Assembly (NCBI RefSeq): GCF_000299035.1
Contig: NZ_JH921517.1
Span: forward strand, 1,043,317 to 1,107,316
Source of the DNA: Bacillus bingmayongensis
GTDB taxonomy: Bacteria > Bacillota > Bacilli > Bacillales > Bacillaceae_G
Reading direction: 5' to 3'
Length of the DNA: 64,000 bases
In this document: positions 39,601 through 47,651 of the stretch, piece after piece
Position numbering within the stretch: the stretch's first letter is position 1
Layout: each line of letters begins with the position of its first letter
Notes under the pieces: model-generated
What the model was told of the DNA's origin: nothing
Databases searched by the model: none
The model's input: the letters and a program-made list of their open reading frames with translations, nothing else
Made by a program: the position numbers and the translations under genes

Positions 39601-42600
39601 AGCAATTACACCTGCTGAAGTGAAGGATGTATATAGGCTATCAGCAGCTCAAAAGAGAACGTTCCTTGTTCATCAAAGAATAGGGAAAATGACCACTTAT
39701 AATATGCCAATGGCGCTAATATGCTATGGTCCAATGGATGTGAAACGTTTTGAAAAGACTTTTAAACAGCTAATTGAAAGGCATGAAACACTTCGTACGA
39801 CATTTGAATTGAAGGATGGAGAACCTGTACAAAAAATTCATCGTGAGTTTGATTTTGCAATTGAAATAACTGAATCAGATATGGAAAATTTAGATAAGGA
39901 AATAGATGATTTTATTCGTCCTTTTGATTTAAAAGTGTCCCCTTTAATTCGTGTGAAGTTTGTAAAATTAGATAATAGAAAGCATGCTTTATTGGTTGAT
40001 ATGCATAATATTGTTGCTGATGGCGCGAGCATGAATATTTTTATTAAGGAATTTACGCAGTTGTACAAAGGTGAGGGTCTACCTGAAATAAAAGTACAAT
40101 ATAAGGATTACGCTGAATGGCAGCACGCATATTTCCAAAGTGATATGTTCTATAAACAAAAACAATATTGGATTCAGCAACTTGAAGCTGATGTACCGCA
40201 ATTAGCAATGCCGCTTGATTTCGAACGAACAGAAAAGAGCTTTCTTGGAAAAGCCATCAAATTTACAATTGACCCTAAAATCGTGAAAAAACTTGAACAG
40301 ATTGGTGATCAGTATCGCTTGACAAACAATGTACTGTTATTTCAATTATATGGAATTTTGCTTTCGCGTTATACAAATCAGCAGGAGCTAATGATTGGGT
40401 CTTTAGTTGCTGGCCGACGTCATGCTGACATAGAGTATACAATTGGGATGTTTACTAATTTTCTACCGATAAGGCTTCGAATTAATCAAGAACAATCTTT
40501 TATTGATAATGTATTGAAAACAAAGCAGACTCTACTTGAAGCATATGATCATCAAGATTATCCGTTTAATCAAATTGTTGAAGAATTGTGTCCTAAGACC
40601 GAACCAAACCGCAATCCTTTATTTGATACGATGTTGATTTACCATAATGAATATGATCCAAATATTAAAATGGAAGCAGATGGAATGAAATTTGAGACTT
40701 ATGAGTTTGCAAAAGGTATATCGAAACTGGATATGAAAATGGACGTAGTTAAAGAGGTAACAGGAGAATTAAAATGTGTACTTCAGTATAATAGTTCATT
40801 ATTTAAATCAGAATCCATGCAGGCATTTGTCTCGCATTTCAGTTCATTGATTGAAAAAGTAAGTGATCAGCCTCAAGAAATTATGAAAAATATACCAATA
40901 CTTAGTCCGAAAGAACAGGAAGAAGCAAAAAAGAAGAGGGTGACAACAAACAAAATTTCAAACTCGACTTTATTAACTGTGAGTTCGACTTTTATAGCTA
41001 ATCCACTTGCTCCATACATTAGATGGTGGGGAGAACAGTTTGATTTGAATGTTGAAATTGAATTTTCTCCCTATGGACAAGTCTTTCAAGAATTATTAAA
41101 TAAAGATAGTTTGTTATCTCGTCGTAAAAAAGGAGCGAATCTTCTAATGATCCGTTTAGAGGATTTAATGGGAGATGCAAGTCTATCAGAAAAAGAGAAA
41201 ATGCAGCATTTACAACAGAATTTGTTTGATCTTTTAAATATCATTAAGAATATAGAAAAGCATGTACCTTACCTGATTGGAATTCTTCCACTTAGAGAAA
41301 TATTTAATAGTCAATTCCAGAAACAGCTTGAGAGAATACAGAAAGACTGGATTGAAGGTTTAACTAGAATTGAAAATATTCATCTTATAGATTTCCGTCC
41401 ATTGAGGGAGACATATCAATTAGATGAAGTATTTGATTATCAAGCTGAAAAAGCTGCGCATATTCCATTCACTGAAAATTATTATGCAGCATTAGGAACG
41501 AGAATTGCACGCGAATTAATTGCTTGGCTGAAAGTGCCGTTCAAAGTTGCTGCAATTGATTGTGACCATACATTATGGAAAGGTGTGGTTTCTGAGGTTG
41601 GTGTTGAAGGGATTGAAATAACAAAGGCTCATCAAGAATTACAGAAGTTTTTAAAGAAAAAACAAGAGGAAGGATTACTACTTGTTCTTTGTAGCAAAAA
41701 CAATGAAGAAGATGTATGGAGCGTGTTTGATCATCATCCAGATATGATATTAAAGAAAAGTGATTTTGTTGATCATCGTATTAACTGGGGACAAAAGAAT
41801 GATAACATTGTAGAACTTGCCAAAGAATTAAACTTATCCACCGATCGTTTTATTTTCTTGGATGATGATCCCGCTCAATGTTTAACAATGAACCAGCGAC
41901 TTCCAGATGTCCTTACGCTACTTTTACCGACTAGCACTGAAGCGATTCCTCTGTTTTTGGAGCATGTATGGGCATTTGATCATTTTCATGTGACTGATGA
42001 AGATAAAAAACGAACGGAAAGATACTTGGCAGAAAAAGAGCGGAAATTGGCTCTTCACACAGCATCTTCTGTTGAGGATTTTCTCAGTACTCTAAATTTA
42101 AAGGTCAGTTTAAATCGTATAGTAGAAGAACATCTACCTCGCATTTCTCAAATGACTGCTAGAGTTAATCAGTTTAATATGAATCCAGCTGTTTATGATG
42201 AGCAATGGCTCCGCCAACAGTTGAATTCAAAGGGGAGAGTTGGATGGGTTGTTGAATCTACTGACCGATTTAGCGATGAGGGGATAATCGGAGTGATCCT
42301 GGCAAAACAGGCACAAGACACTTTATTCATTGATACCTTTTTAATAAGTTGCCGAGCACTTGGAAAAGGAATTGAAAGTAAGGTGTTATCAGGTATCGCT
42401 AAATATTGTCGAAACGAACAGCTTAAGTATATAAAGTTTAAATATGTTGATTCAGGGAAAAACCAGCCTTTTAAAGTATTTATGCATACACACGATATAC
42501 ATCTGATAGATGTGGATGATCAATCGATGTATCACATTGCAGTGAAAAATATTCCTGATTATAGTCCGTATATCGAGTACTACACAGATAAAAAAATAAC

Positions 42601-43045
42601 ATTGATTAAACAAGATGAATCGGATAAAGCTGCTGAATATGAAGTAAAAAGGGATCGATTAGCAAAAAGTTCAGTTTATCAATGGGATGTGTTATATCCT
42701 GAAAAATCTATGCATACATCATACTTACGTGCCCTTGAAACGAATTGTCCTGAAAAACTTCAATCTTTATTAGTGAGAAAAAATCAAAAATTCAGTTTAC
42801 AAGAAGTTGAATCAATGACTGAGCAAGAAACAATTCTTATGAATATATGGAAAGATATCCTCAAATTAGATAAAATAGGAATGCGCCAAGACTTTTTCAG
42901 TTTAGGAGGAAATTCGCTGTTAGCTATCAAAATGGAAGTGGAAATAGAAAAAAAAGGATGGGTTGTTGATAATATGAATTTTGCGACGGAACATACAATT
43001 AGAGGGCTCGCAAAATGTATGAGGAGAGAGAATCAGCATGCATAA
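36605..43045 (+). CDS. PKS-NRPS hybrid, KS-AT-T-C(variant)-FkbH-T (AmiM-like)
   Basis: A 2146-residue terminal synthase. Order: KS (TACSTSM, HGTGT, NIGHLN); AT (GQGTQY, GHSIGEY, SHAFHS); T (GGHSLN, about 951); C domain (about 1012-1440) reading DMHNIVADG, so the second His of HHxxxDG is Asn1135; SGNH-like linker (about 1455-1640); FkbH domain (DCDHTLWKG about 1652, CSKNNE, FLDDDPAQ, SCRALGKG); final T (LGGNSLL, about 2100). The KS-AT-T part would add the last C2 unit with no reduction. The FkbH domain could load a glyceryl unit on the last T. No TE, R or release domain is visible. It overlaps its neighbours on both sides. Domain calls are firm; the role of the C-FkbH-T tail is unknown. Confidence 0.92.
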   Translation: MMKNQTYNYHGGEIAVIGIAGRFPGAKNIEQFWDNIINGKESISFFSEEELKSEGVEESLLKNPRFVKAKGIVDDIDLFDADFFDYTPKEAAIMDPQFRIFHECVWTALEDAGYDPFTYKGQIGLYAGAGINADWMMRTLQGVQAGGDSKVLETAVLNMRDYLTTLISYKLNLKGPSMMVQTACSTSMVSIHLAAQALLSGDCHMAVAGGVSIRLPQKSGYLYQEGMIHSPDGHCRVFDDQAEGTVFGDGAGAVVLKTLEDALEDRDHIYAVIKGTAINNDGNLKVGYTAPSTKGQVRAIKTALNIAEVDPETITYLEAHGTGTTLGDPIEIEALKQAFQTKQYGFCRIGSVKSNIGHLNDASGVAGFIKTVLSLQHKLIPPTINFEKPNAKIDFEKSPFIVNTSLVPWEEKNFPRRAGVSSFGIGGTNAHVILEEAPSVQRSFADEPSDQLILLSAKTPAALEKMTTKFAEYLIKNQQINLADVSYTLQRGKHVFPYKKAIVSKDVPELLDIINENRKDKMKLASSQTSSRPVVFLFPGQGTQYVDMGRELYDTVPAFKAELDKCLNLLQQFMRVDPRTVLFTDSKDHDSDLINQTEFTQPLLFSIEYALAKTLIHWGIKPEAMVGHSIGEYTAAAISGVMSLENALEIVAYRGSTLQSLPSGSMLSVELSEADLKNYLEDNVSIAAVNSTSLCVVSGKADTLDALEKRLTVDGHISRKLYTSHAFHSAMMDPIVQPFKDKLLEFCFESPSIPFVSNVTGDWITNAEATNPRYWANHLRGTVRFMDCAKRLQEELNPIFIEVGPGNSLSSFIHKMDQEEQVSAIQLLRHPKEQCSDYRYLLIRLGDMWLQGIPIDWKAIHQVEKRHTVPLPTYPFEKERYWIDKVTEGPDIALSSEFKLVIPNSPKTDNKQNGSNYNVDFNATEVVLANMWKDILGINQVNIDTHFFEMGGHSLNATGLISRIHREFGVELTLSDIFKHPTIQTLAELIERSERNQYTAITPAEVKDVYRLSAAQKRTFLVHQRIGKMTTYNMPMALICYGPMDVKRFEKTFKQLIERHETLRTTFELKDGEPVQKIHREFDFAIEITESDMENLDKEIDDFIRPFDLKVSPLIRVKFVKLDNRKHALLVDMHNIVADGASMNIFIKEFTQLYKGEGLPEIKVQYKDYAEWQHAYFQSDMFYKQKQYWIQQLEADVPQLAMPLDFERTEKSFLGKAIKFTIDPKIVKKLEQIGDQYRLTNNVLLFQLYGILLSRYTNQQELMIGSLVAGRRHADIEYTIGMFTNFLPIRLRINQEQSFIDNVLKTKQTLLEAYDHQDYPFNQIVEELCPKTEPNRNPLFDTMLIYHNEYDPNIKMEADGMKFETYEFAKGISKLDMKMDVVKEVTGELKCVLQYNSSLFKSESMQAFVSHFSSLIEKVSDQPQEIMKNIPILSPKEQEEAKKKRVTTNKISNSTLLTVSSTFIANPLAPYIRWWGEQFDLNVEIEFSPYGQVFQELLNKDSLLSRRKKGANLLMIRLEDLMGDASLSEKEKMQHLQQNLFDLLNIIKNIEKHVPYLIGILPLREIFNSQFQKQLERIQKDWIEGLTRIENIHLIDFRPLRETYQLDEVFDYQAEKAAHIPFTENYYAALGTRIARELIAWLKVPFKVAAIDCDHTLWKGVVSEVGVEGIEITKAHQELQKFLKKKQEEGLLLVLCSKNNEEDVWSVFDHHPDMILKKSDFVDHRINWGQKNDNIVELAKELNLSTDRFIFLDDDPAQCLTMNQRLPDVLTLLLPTSTEAIPLFLEHVWAFDHFHVTDEDKKRTERYLAEKERKLALHTASSVEDFLSTLNLKVSLNRIVEEHLPRISQMTARVNQFNMNPAVYDEQWLRQQLNSKGRVGWVVESTDRFSDEGIIGVILAKQAQDTLFIDTFLISCRALGKGIESKVLSGIAKYCRNEQLKYIKFKYVDSGKNQPFKVFMHTHDIHLIDVDDQSMYHIAVKNIPDYSPYIEYYTDKKITLIKQDESDKAAEYEVKRDRLAKSSVYQWDVLYPEKSMHTSYLRALETNCPEKLQSLLVRKNQKFSLQEVESMTEQETILMNIWKDILKLDKIGMRQDFFSLGGNSLLAIKMEVEIEKKGWVVDNMNFATEHTIRGLAKCMRRENQHA

Positions 43046-44048
43046 AGATATAAAAGCTATTTTTAATGAAGAAGAGATAATAAAAAAAGCAGCAAAAATA
43101 TATGGGTTTAATAGAGAAGATGCTCATTTTCTTGCTGATGCAGAAAATTATGTATATGAATTTTCGAAAGATCGAGTATCATATATTTTGAAAATTACTC
43201 ATACAATTCGCAGAATACCTGAATATATTATGGGAGAAATGGAATGGCTTCACCATTTAATAAAGGGAGGACTCTCTGTTTCCAGACCAATTCCATCACT
43301 AAAAGGAAATTATATTGAAGAAGTATCTGATGGAAAGGGTGAGGGTGGCGCATTTTTATTGAGAGTTTATGAGAAAGCCACCGGTCATAAAGTAGAGGCG
43401 TCAGATTGGAACGAAGAATTATTTTATCAGCTTGGAAAGTATACAGGTAACATGCATCGTTTAACAAAAAGCTATCAGTTAAGTAATTCTGCATATAAAA
43501 GACAAGAGTGGGATGAAGAGGAACAATTAAAATTGAGAAAATACGTACCAAAAGATCAAACAATTGTTTTTCAACAGGCAGATAAGTTAATGGATGCACT
43601 ACGTCAATTACCAAAGGATCGAGATAATTATGGGCTAGTCCATGCGGATTTGCATCACGGTAATTTTTGCTGGGATAATGGTAAAATTACCATGTTTGAT
43701 TTTGATGATGTAGGCTACAACTGGTTTGTAAATGACATTAGCATTCTATTATACAATGTTTTATGGTACCCAGTGATTCCATATGAAGATAAGGCAGCGT
43801 TCACGGAAAAATTTATGCGTAATTTTCTGAAAGGGTATGAAGAACACAATAAGCTGGATTTAAATTCCTTAGAGAGAATTCCTGATTTTCTACGTTTACG
43901 TCACATGCTCATCTATGGATTATTACATCAGGCTTTTGATTTTGATACAATTGGCCAAGAAGAAAAAGATATGCTTGCTAGATTTAAAGATGAAATAGAG
44001 AATCAAACTCCTATCACGGACTTTAATTTTACGGCATTAACAAAATAG
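43038..44048 (+). CDS. APH/HSK2-fold antibiotic kinase, likely self-resistance (AmiN-like)
   Basis: A 336-residue kinase of the aminoglycoside phosphotransferase/choline kinase fold. The Brenner catalytic loop reads HADLHHGN near residue 203, and the Mg-binding FDFDD follows near 224. A Lys in YILKIT near 54 should bind ATP. In amicoumacin producers the last operon gene, AmiN, phosphorylates the antibiotic and makes it unable to block the ribosome. This gene has the same place, overlapping the last PKS gene by eight bases, so producer protection is the best reading. It is the only resistance-type enzyme in the operon. No obvious terminator follows; an IS3-family remnant begins about 10 bases downstream. 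Confidence 0.88.
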   Translation: MHKDIKAIFNEEEIIKKAAKIYGFNREDAHFLADAENYVYEFSKDRVSYILKITHTIRRIPEYIMGEMEWLHHLIKGGLSVSRPIPSLKGNYIEEVSDGKGEGGAFLLRVYEKATGHKVEASDWNEELFYQLGKYTGNMHRLTKSYQLSNSAYKRQEWDEEEQLKLRKYVPKDQTIVFQQADKLMDALRQLPKDRDNYGLVHADLHHGNFCWDNGKITMFDFDDVGYNWFVNDISILLYNVLWYPVIPYEDKAAFTEKFMRNFLKGYEEHNKLDLNSLERIPDFLRLRHMLIYGLLHQAFDFDTIGQEEKDMLARFKDEIENQTPITDFNFTALTK

Positions 44049-44058
44049 AATAGGGTGC

Positions 44059-44400
44059 TTGTCAAAAAGACTAAACTACCTGTTCTCTAAATTTTTTAGG
44101 GGACAGGTAATTTAAATTCTCTTGAATTAGCATACAATTGTAGTAATGAATGTATGCTAGTACACTTTTTCGCACGACTATGTTGGATACTCTTGTTATT
44201 TTTGGTGAATAGAAAGCTTTACTTTTCAAATGTTTTAAGAAATCTTCTATTACGGTGTTATTCTGCAAATTTCCTTTTTATGATGTGCTTGTAATCATTC
44301 TGTTGTTTTTTGAGACTTGAAATGCCTTCGCTATATAAATATTTCCTTGATTAGAATAAAGAGGAACACCTTATACCTTTTTTGTTTGTTTCAACGTTTC
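44059..44400 (-). pseudogene. IS3-family transposase (OrfB) 3' remnant
   Basis: On the minus strand, 44071-44277 reads as the C terminus of an IS3-family DDE transposase: QNNTVIEDFLKHLKSKAF, then AYIHYYN and NYLSPKKFREQ, the usual C-terminal signature. The same frame continues upstream with YSNQGNIYIAKAFQ, equivalent to the HSDQGxxYTS block, but is broken by a TAA at 44278-44280 and another stop near 44370. The first half of the transposase and orfA are absent. It separates the kinase gene from the phosphatase gene, so it records an old insertion at the cluster edge. The left edge near 44059 (TGTCAAAAAGACTAAACT) may be the surviving element end; the right limit is uncertain. Confidence 0.75.
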
Positions 44401-44862
44401 TATTGTTACCAATTCACTCAGGTTTTAATTCGTTATATGCACATGTTAGAATTACGTTTGTTTTTTATTTTAATTCCTTTCCAGTTTATTTTTCCTGGAT
44501 AATAGGCTTTTCTCATCCCCCATTACTGGAGGTACTCCACTCACATAAATAAGTATTTTTTATTTGTTTATATAAATAAATGTTTCTCTCTTATAAGAAT
44601 TGTAAAAGAAATAAGCTCTACTAAAGGAATTATTATAGGGGTACTTCGAGATAAGATTAAGTAAGAACAAAACTTTCTCAATATATAAAAAGCCAAAATT
44701 AGGTGAGAGTTATTCATATTTACAATAGCATATTCTATACTATGAATTGTAATACGAATCTACTAAATAAGAGGGCAAGTATGAAGAGAATGAAATATTT
44801 ATACTTAATGAAGCTATTTATTAGATACATAATCAATTGATTTATATTTAATTGGAGGAGAG
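44401..44862. other. AT-rich gap before the phosphatase gene
   Basis: About 460 bases of AT-rich sequence with no credible gene. The first 100 bases probably belong to the decayed IS3-family element. The rest should hold the promoter of the phosphatase gene, which has a strong GGAGGAGAG ribosome site at its end. I cannot assign a convincing -35/-10 pair. Confidence 0.4.
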
Positions 44863-46182
44863 ATGATGTTTAAAAAAGTAGCAACAATCGCATTGGGAGT
44901 TAGCCTATTATTTTCAGGAGTTTATTTTCATTTTGATAAAAAAGTATCTGCAAAAAATGGACATGTAAATAAGAAAGTTAAAAATGTAATCTTTTTAATC
45001 CCGGATGGTTTTTCAGCAGGTTATGCGAGCAGTTACTATTGGTATAAAGGCTCAGGTTCAGTGATGGATCAAATACTTGTAGGAATGATTCGTACACATC
45101 CTGCAAATCAGCAAGTGACTGATTCGGCAGCAGCAGGAACAGCAATGGCAACGGGAGTAAAAACTAATAATGATATGGTAAGTGTTTCGCCTCAAGGAGA
45201 GAAATTAAAAACAATTCTTGAAGCTTCTAAAGAAGCAGGGAAATCAACGGGATTAGTTGCAACAGCAAGTATTACTGATGCTACCCCGGCAACTTTTGCT
45301 TCTCATGTAGTTTCTCGTGCTAAAGAAGTGGATATTGCAACTCAAATAGTAGATAACAATGTTGATATACTCTTAGGGGGAGGAAAACAATTCTTTCTTC
45401 CTATAACAGAAGGGGGAAAGCAACCAACAAGAAATTTAATTGCTGAGGCACAAAAAAAAGGATATCAATTAATAGATACGCATGAACAGCTTGTTAAAGC
45501 TAAAACAAAAGGGAAAATATTAGGTTTATTCGCTAATGAAGCAATGTCACCTGAATTAGATCGGGAAAACACCAATCAGCCAAGCCTTGAAGATATGACA
45601 ACATTAGCTCTGAATACGTTAAAAAAAGATGAAAATGGATTTTTTCTTATGGTGGAAGGTAGTCAAATAGATGATGCGGGTCATGAGCATGATGCTGCAA
45701 GAGCTATGAAAGAAGTTGAGGCATTCGAAAAAGCAGTAAAAGTTTCTCTTGATTATGCAAAAAAAGATGGAGAAACTTTGGTTGTTATAGCGGGAGATCA
45801 TGATACTGGAGGGCTGTCAATTGGGAGAGGAAGCGTCTTTGCTACACATGTTGAAATCTTGCGTAATGTAAATGCTTCAGGGGATTTTATGACCAAGCAA
45901 ATCAATAATGAAAAAAGTAACATACAAGAAGTGCTAAAACAGTATGCAAATATTGATTTAAATGATCAAGAAATAAAAAGAATTAAGGAATCGGCAGATA
46001 TGAAACCGACTATTAATGATATCATTAGTGAACATGCAGTAATAGGGTGGACAACTATTGGGCATACAGGTGTTAATAATCCCGTATATGCATTTGGTCC
46101 GAATTTTGAATGGTTTAGAGGGTTACATGATAATACAGACCTTCCAAAATTAATTGCAAAAGCATCTGGAATTAAGCTTTAA
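44863..46182 (+). CDS. secreted alkaline phosphatase, likely activates phosphorylated antibiotic (AmiO-like)
   Basis: A 439-residue alkaline phosphatase of the PhoA/PhoB superfamily. A signal peptide (residues 1-30, with a basic start, a hydrophobic core and VSAKN near the cut) sends it outside the membrane. Metal and catalytic motifs are visible: [11 protein letters not shown] near 46, [12 protein letters not shown] near 87 with the nucleophilic Ser, [13 protein letters not shown] near 263, AGDHDTGG near 309, and GHTG near 409. In amicoumacin producers AmiO dephosphorylates the exported inactive phospho-antibiotic. The kinase next door on the 5' side supports that reading. The alternative is a general phosphate-scavenging enzyme. 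The IS3 remnant between the two genes means it has its own promoter. Confidence 0.88.
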   Translation: MMFKKVATIALGVSLLFSGVYFHFDKKVSAKNGHVNKKVKNVIFLIPDGFSAGYASSYYWYKGSGSVMDQILVGMIRTHPANQQVTDSAAAGTAMATGVKTNNDMVSVSPQGEKLKTILEASKEAGKSTGLVATASITDATPATFASHVVSRAKEVDIATQIVDNNVDILLGGGKQFFLPITEGGKQPTRNLIAEAQKKGYQLIDTHEQLVKAKTKGKILGLFANEAMSPELDRENTNQPSLEDMTTLALNTLKKDENGFFLMVEGSQIDDAGHEHDAARAMKEVEAFEKAVKVSLDYAKKDGETLVVIAGDHDTGGLSIGRGSVFATHVEILRNVNASGDFMTKQINNEKSNIQEVLKQYANIDLNDQEIKRIKESADMKPTINDIISEHAVIGWTTIGHTGVNNPVYAFGPNFEWFRGLHDNTDLPKLIAKASGIKL

Positions 46183-46221
46183 AAAAGATATCTCTATTTT
46201 TAAAATTAAATTAAAATTCGG

Positions 46222-46480
46222 AATTATATTTAAATTATTCCTCATCAAGAAGAAACGAGAATTAAGCGAATATAAAGCGATTTATATCATAAAAGATTAT
46301 TTTTCACTTATTTATCAATCTTTACAAAAAGACACCCAAGAATTAACAAAGATATTGTTTCGTCTGTTCAATCTCTTACAGAAAAACGGACGAAAATCCC
46401 ATAAGTATGAGAAGAAAACTGTATTCGATATCTTAGGCATCGTATACAACTTTTCTATGTCTCACAATCATGTAGCGTAA
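46222..46480 (+). pseudogene. IS231-like (IS4 family) transposase C-terminal fragment
   Basis: The last 85 codons of an open frame ending at 46480 match the C terminus of the intact transposase at 47761-49191 almost residue for residue: [35 protein letters not shown]. The rest of the transposase is missing, so this is a 3' remnant in the opposite orientation to the intact copy. The fragment begins only about 40 bases after the phosphatase stop. About 112 bases past its stop lies a hairpin related to the ends of the intact element, at the same distance as in the intact copy. Confidence 0.85.
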
Positions 46481-46592
46481 TTCGAAAAAGTGAAAACCGA
46501 TAGGGTTTATTTGGTATGCAAATCTTTAAAGAACTTACACTGGACCTTTTAGAAAAAAGAAAAAATCTCATGTGAAATTAAACTTATATAAG

Positions 46593-46641
46593 CTTAGCTT
46601 GATGGGCATGGGGGTCACCATATCATATTTATCAATCTAAG
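46593..46641. repeat. IS231-type terminal hairpin (end of transposase remnant)
   Basis: An imperfect palindrome running from CTTAGCTTGATGG to ATCAATCTAAG. It belongs with three similar hairpins at 47605-47651, 49266-49312 and 49406-49455. Its spacing from the remnant's stop codon (about 112 bases) matches that in the intact element (about 109), so it marks the original end of the decayed copy. Confidence 0.6.
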
Positions 46642-46673
46642 TGTAATTCAGGCTAAAAAAACAGGTTACCCCC

Positions 46674-46720
46674 AAAAAAGCCCACTTCTTATCTTAAAAT
46701 AGATATGAAGTGAGCTTTTT
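46674..46720. terminator. Rho-independent terminator hairpin, usable in both directions
   Basis: A-rich flank, then GCCCACTTCTTATC pairing with GATATGAAGTGAGC, then a T run. It follows the phosphatase gene and transposase scar and could end transcription from either side. Confidence 0.6.
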
Positions 46721-46885
46721 GGATTCTATCAATAATGAAACGTTAAGTTAATCTGACATGAATATCATATACATACTGTTATAAAAAGTTCCATTTGATA
46801 AAATGGAACTAATAGGAAAAAGAGGATGGTATTACTTTGGAATAAAGTTTGATTAAAAAGTAGTTTATAACATTGATTTCATCAT

Positions 46886-46937
46886 AAAAAATCCCTCTAC
46901 ATTTTGAACAAAGATTGAACAAAATATAGAGGAATTA
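46886..46937 (-). terminator. terminator for the small CxxC protein gene
   Basis: On the minus strand, ATTCCTCTATATTTTGTTC pairs with GAACAAAATGTAGAGGGAT and is followed by a T run. It lies about 70 bases after the stop of the minus-strand gene at 47010-47201. Confidence 0.7.
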
Positions 46938-47009
46938 TTTTTTAATACATGAACTTTTTATAAAAAAGATTGATAATTTCGATAGGGGAATCATTAAGAA
47001 TATCCCCGA

Positions 47010-47201
47010 TTATATACTAAGTTTGTCTTTACAGCTCTCACAAATAAATTTTCCCTCTAAATTTAAAAAGGCTTTAATTTCTGTAAATCCTTTTTTCTTA
47101 GGATACGGTACGATTACTAATGCTTGTTCGTCCTTTTTAATATCTTTCTTACAATAGATACATTTTGGAACTATCAATGCCACTTTAATCCCCTCTTTCA
47201 A
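47010..47201 (-). CDS. small two-CxxC (zinc ribbon-like) protein
   Basis: A 63-residue protein with CIYC at 14-17 and CESC near 54-57, an arrangement typical of a four-Cys zinc or iron site. Between them is a basic and hydrophobic stretch (YPKKKGFTEIKAFL). Similar short Bacillus cereus group proteins exist as unnamed families. I see no DNA-binding or membrane segment. The start is supported by AAAGAGGG about nine bases upstream, and a clear terminator follows the stop. It is not related to the antibiotic cluster by sequence or orientation. Function unknown. Confidence 0.6.
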   Translation of the reverse strand: MKEGIKVALIVPKCIYCKKDIKKDEQALVIVPYPKKKGFTEIKAFLNLEGKFICESCKDKLSI

Positions 47202-47430
47202 CTGCCCTTTTTTAAACTATACAAATATCAAAATATCCATACTTTTATTATACAATCTATCAAATAAAAGATGTTATGAAATTCCAACTCATATCATCTT
47301 GAATCTTTAGCTGTACCTGCACCTATACCTGAACCTCGACCTTGTTTAATCTATTCTTCAATTTCAGAAGTTCTTTTTCTTTTAAAAATAAAAACACCCC
47401 TTTAGACAAAAATATCTAAAAGGATTTTTT

Positions 47431-47490
47431 AAAACGTCGCGACTTTCTTCAAAACATCGCGTCTTTTTTATAAACACCGTGACTTTTTTT
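47431..47490. repeat. three tandem 20-bp repeats around TCGCGAC
   Basis: Three consecutive 20-base units start at 47431, 47451 and 47471: AAAACGTCGCGACTTTCTTC, AAAACATCGCGTCTTTTTTA and TAAACACCGTGACTTTTTTT. A shortened fourth may follow (TAAGCGAC). The surrounding 47202-47604 has no intact gene. It includes a decayed minus-strand Gly-x repeat reading frame near 47310-47350. Confidence 0.6.
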
Positions 47491-47604
47491 TAAGCGACAC
47501 CTCACTCCTTTTTTATATTTTTTAACTCCCAAAACATATGATAACTAACAATAAAGTTATTAGTAGTACACTTATAAGTGTACTTATAAATTTCATTTGC
47601 TTTT

Positions 47605-47651
47605 CTTAGCTTGATTGTGATGTGGTGCTACCCCACATCCATCAACTTAAG
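47605..47651. repeat. left terminal hairpin and inverted repeat of the IS231-like element
   Basis: The palindrome runs from CTTAGCTTGATTGTG to CATCCATCAACTTAAG. Positions 47631-47652 are the exact reverse complement of 49265-49286, a perfect 22-base terminal inverted repeat. Confidence 0.8.

Noticed and set aside
43228-43614. Minus-strand reading frame of 128 codons inside the kinase gene
   Set aside because: It is opposite a kinase with complete catalytic motifs, and the composition is that of a shadow frame.
47310-47360. Minus-strand Gly-x repeat frame (GRGSGIGAGTA)
   Set aside because: It has an in-frame stop just upstream, no start and only a few codons; at most a relic, not reported as a gene.
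47431-47490. CRISPR array
   Set aside because: The three repeats are directly adjacent with no spacers and there are no cas genes in the window.
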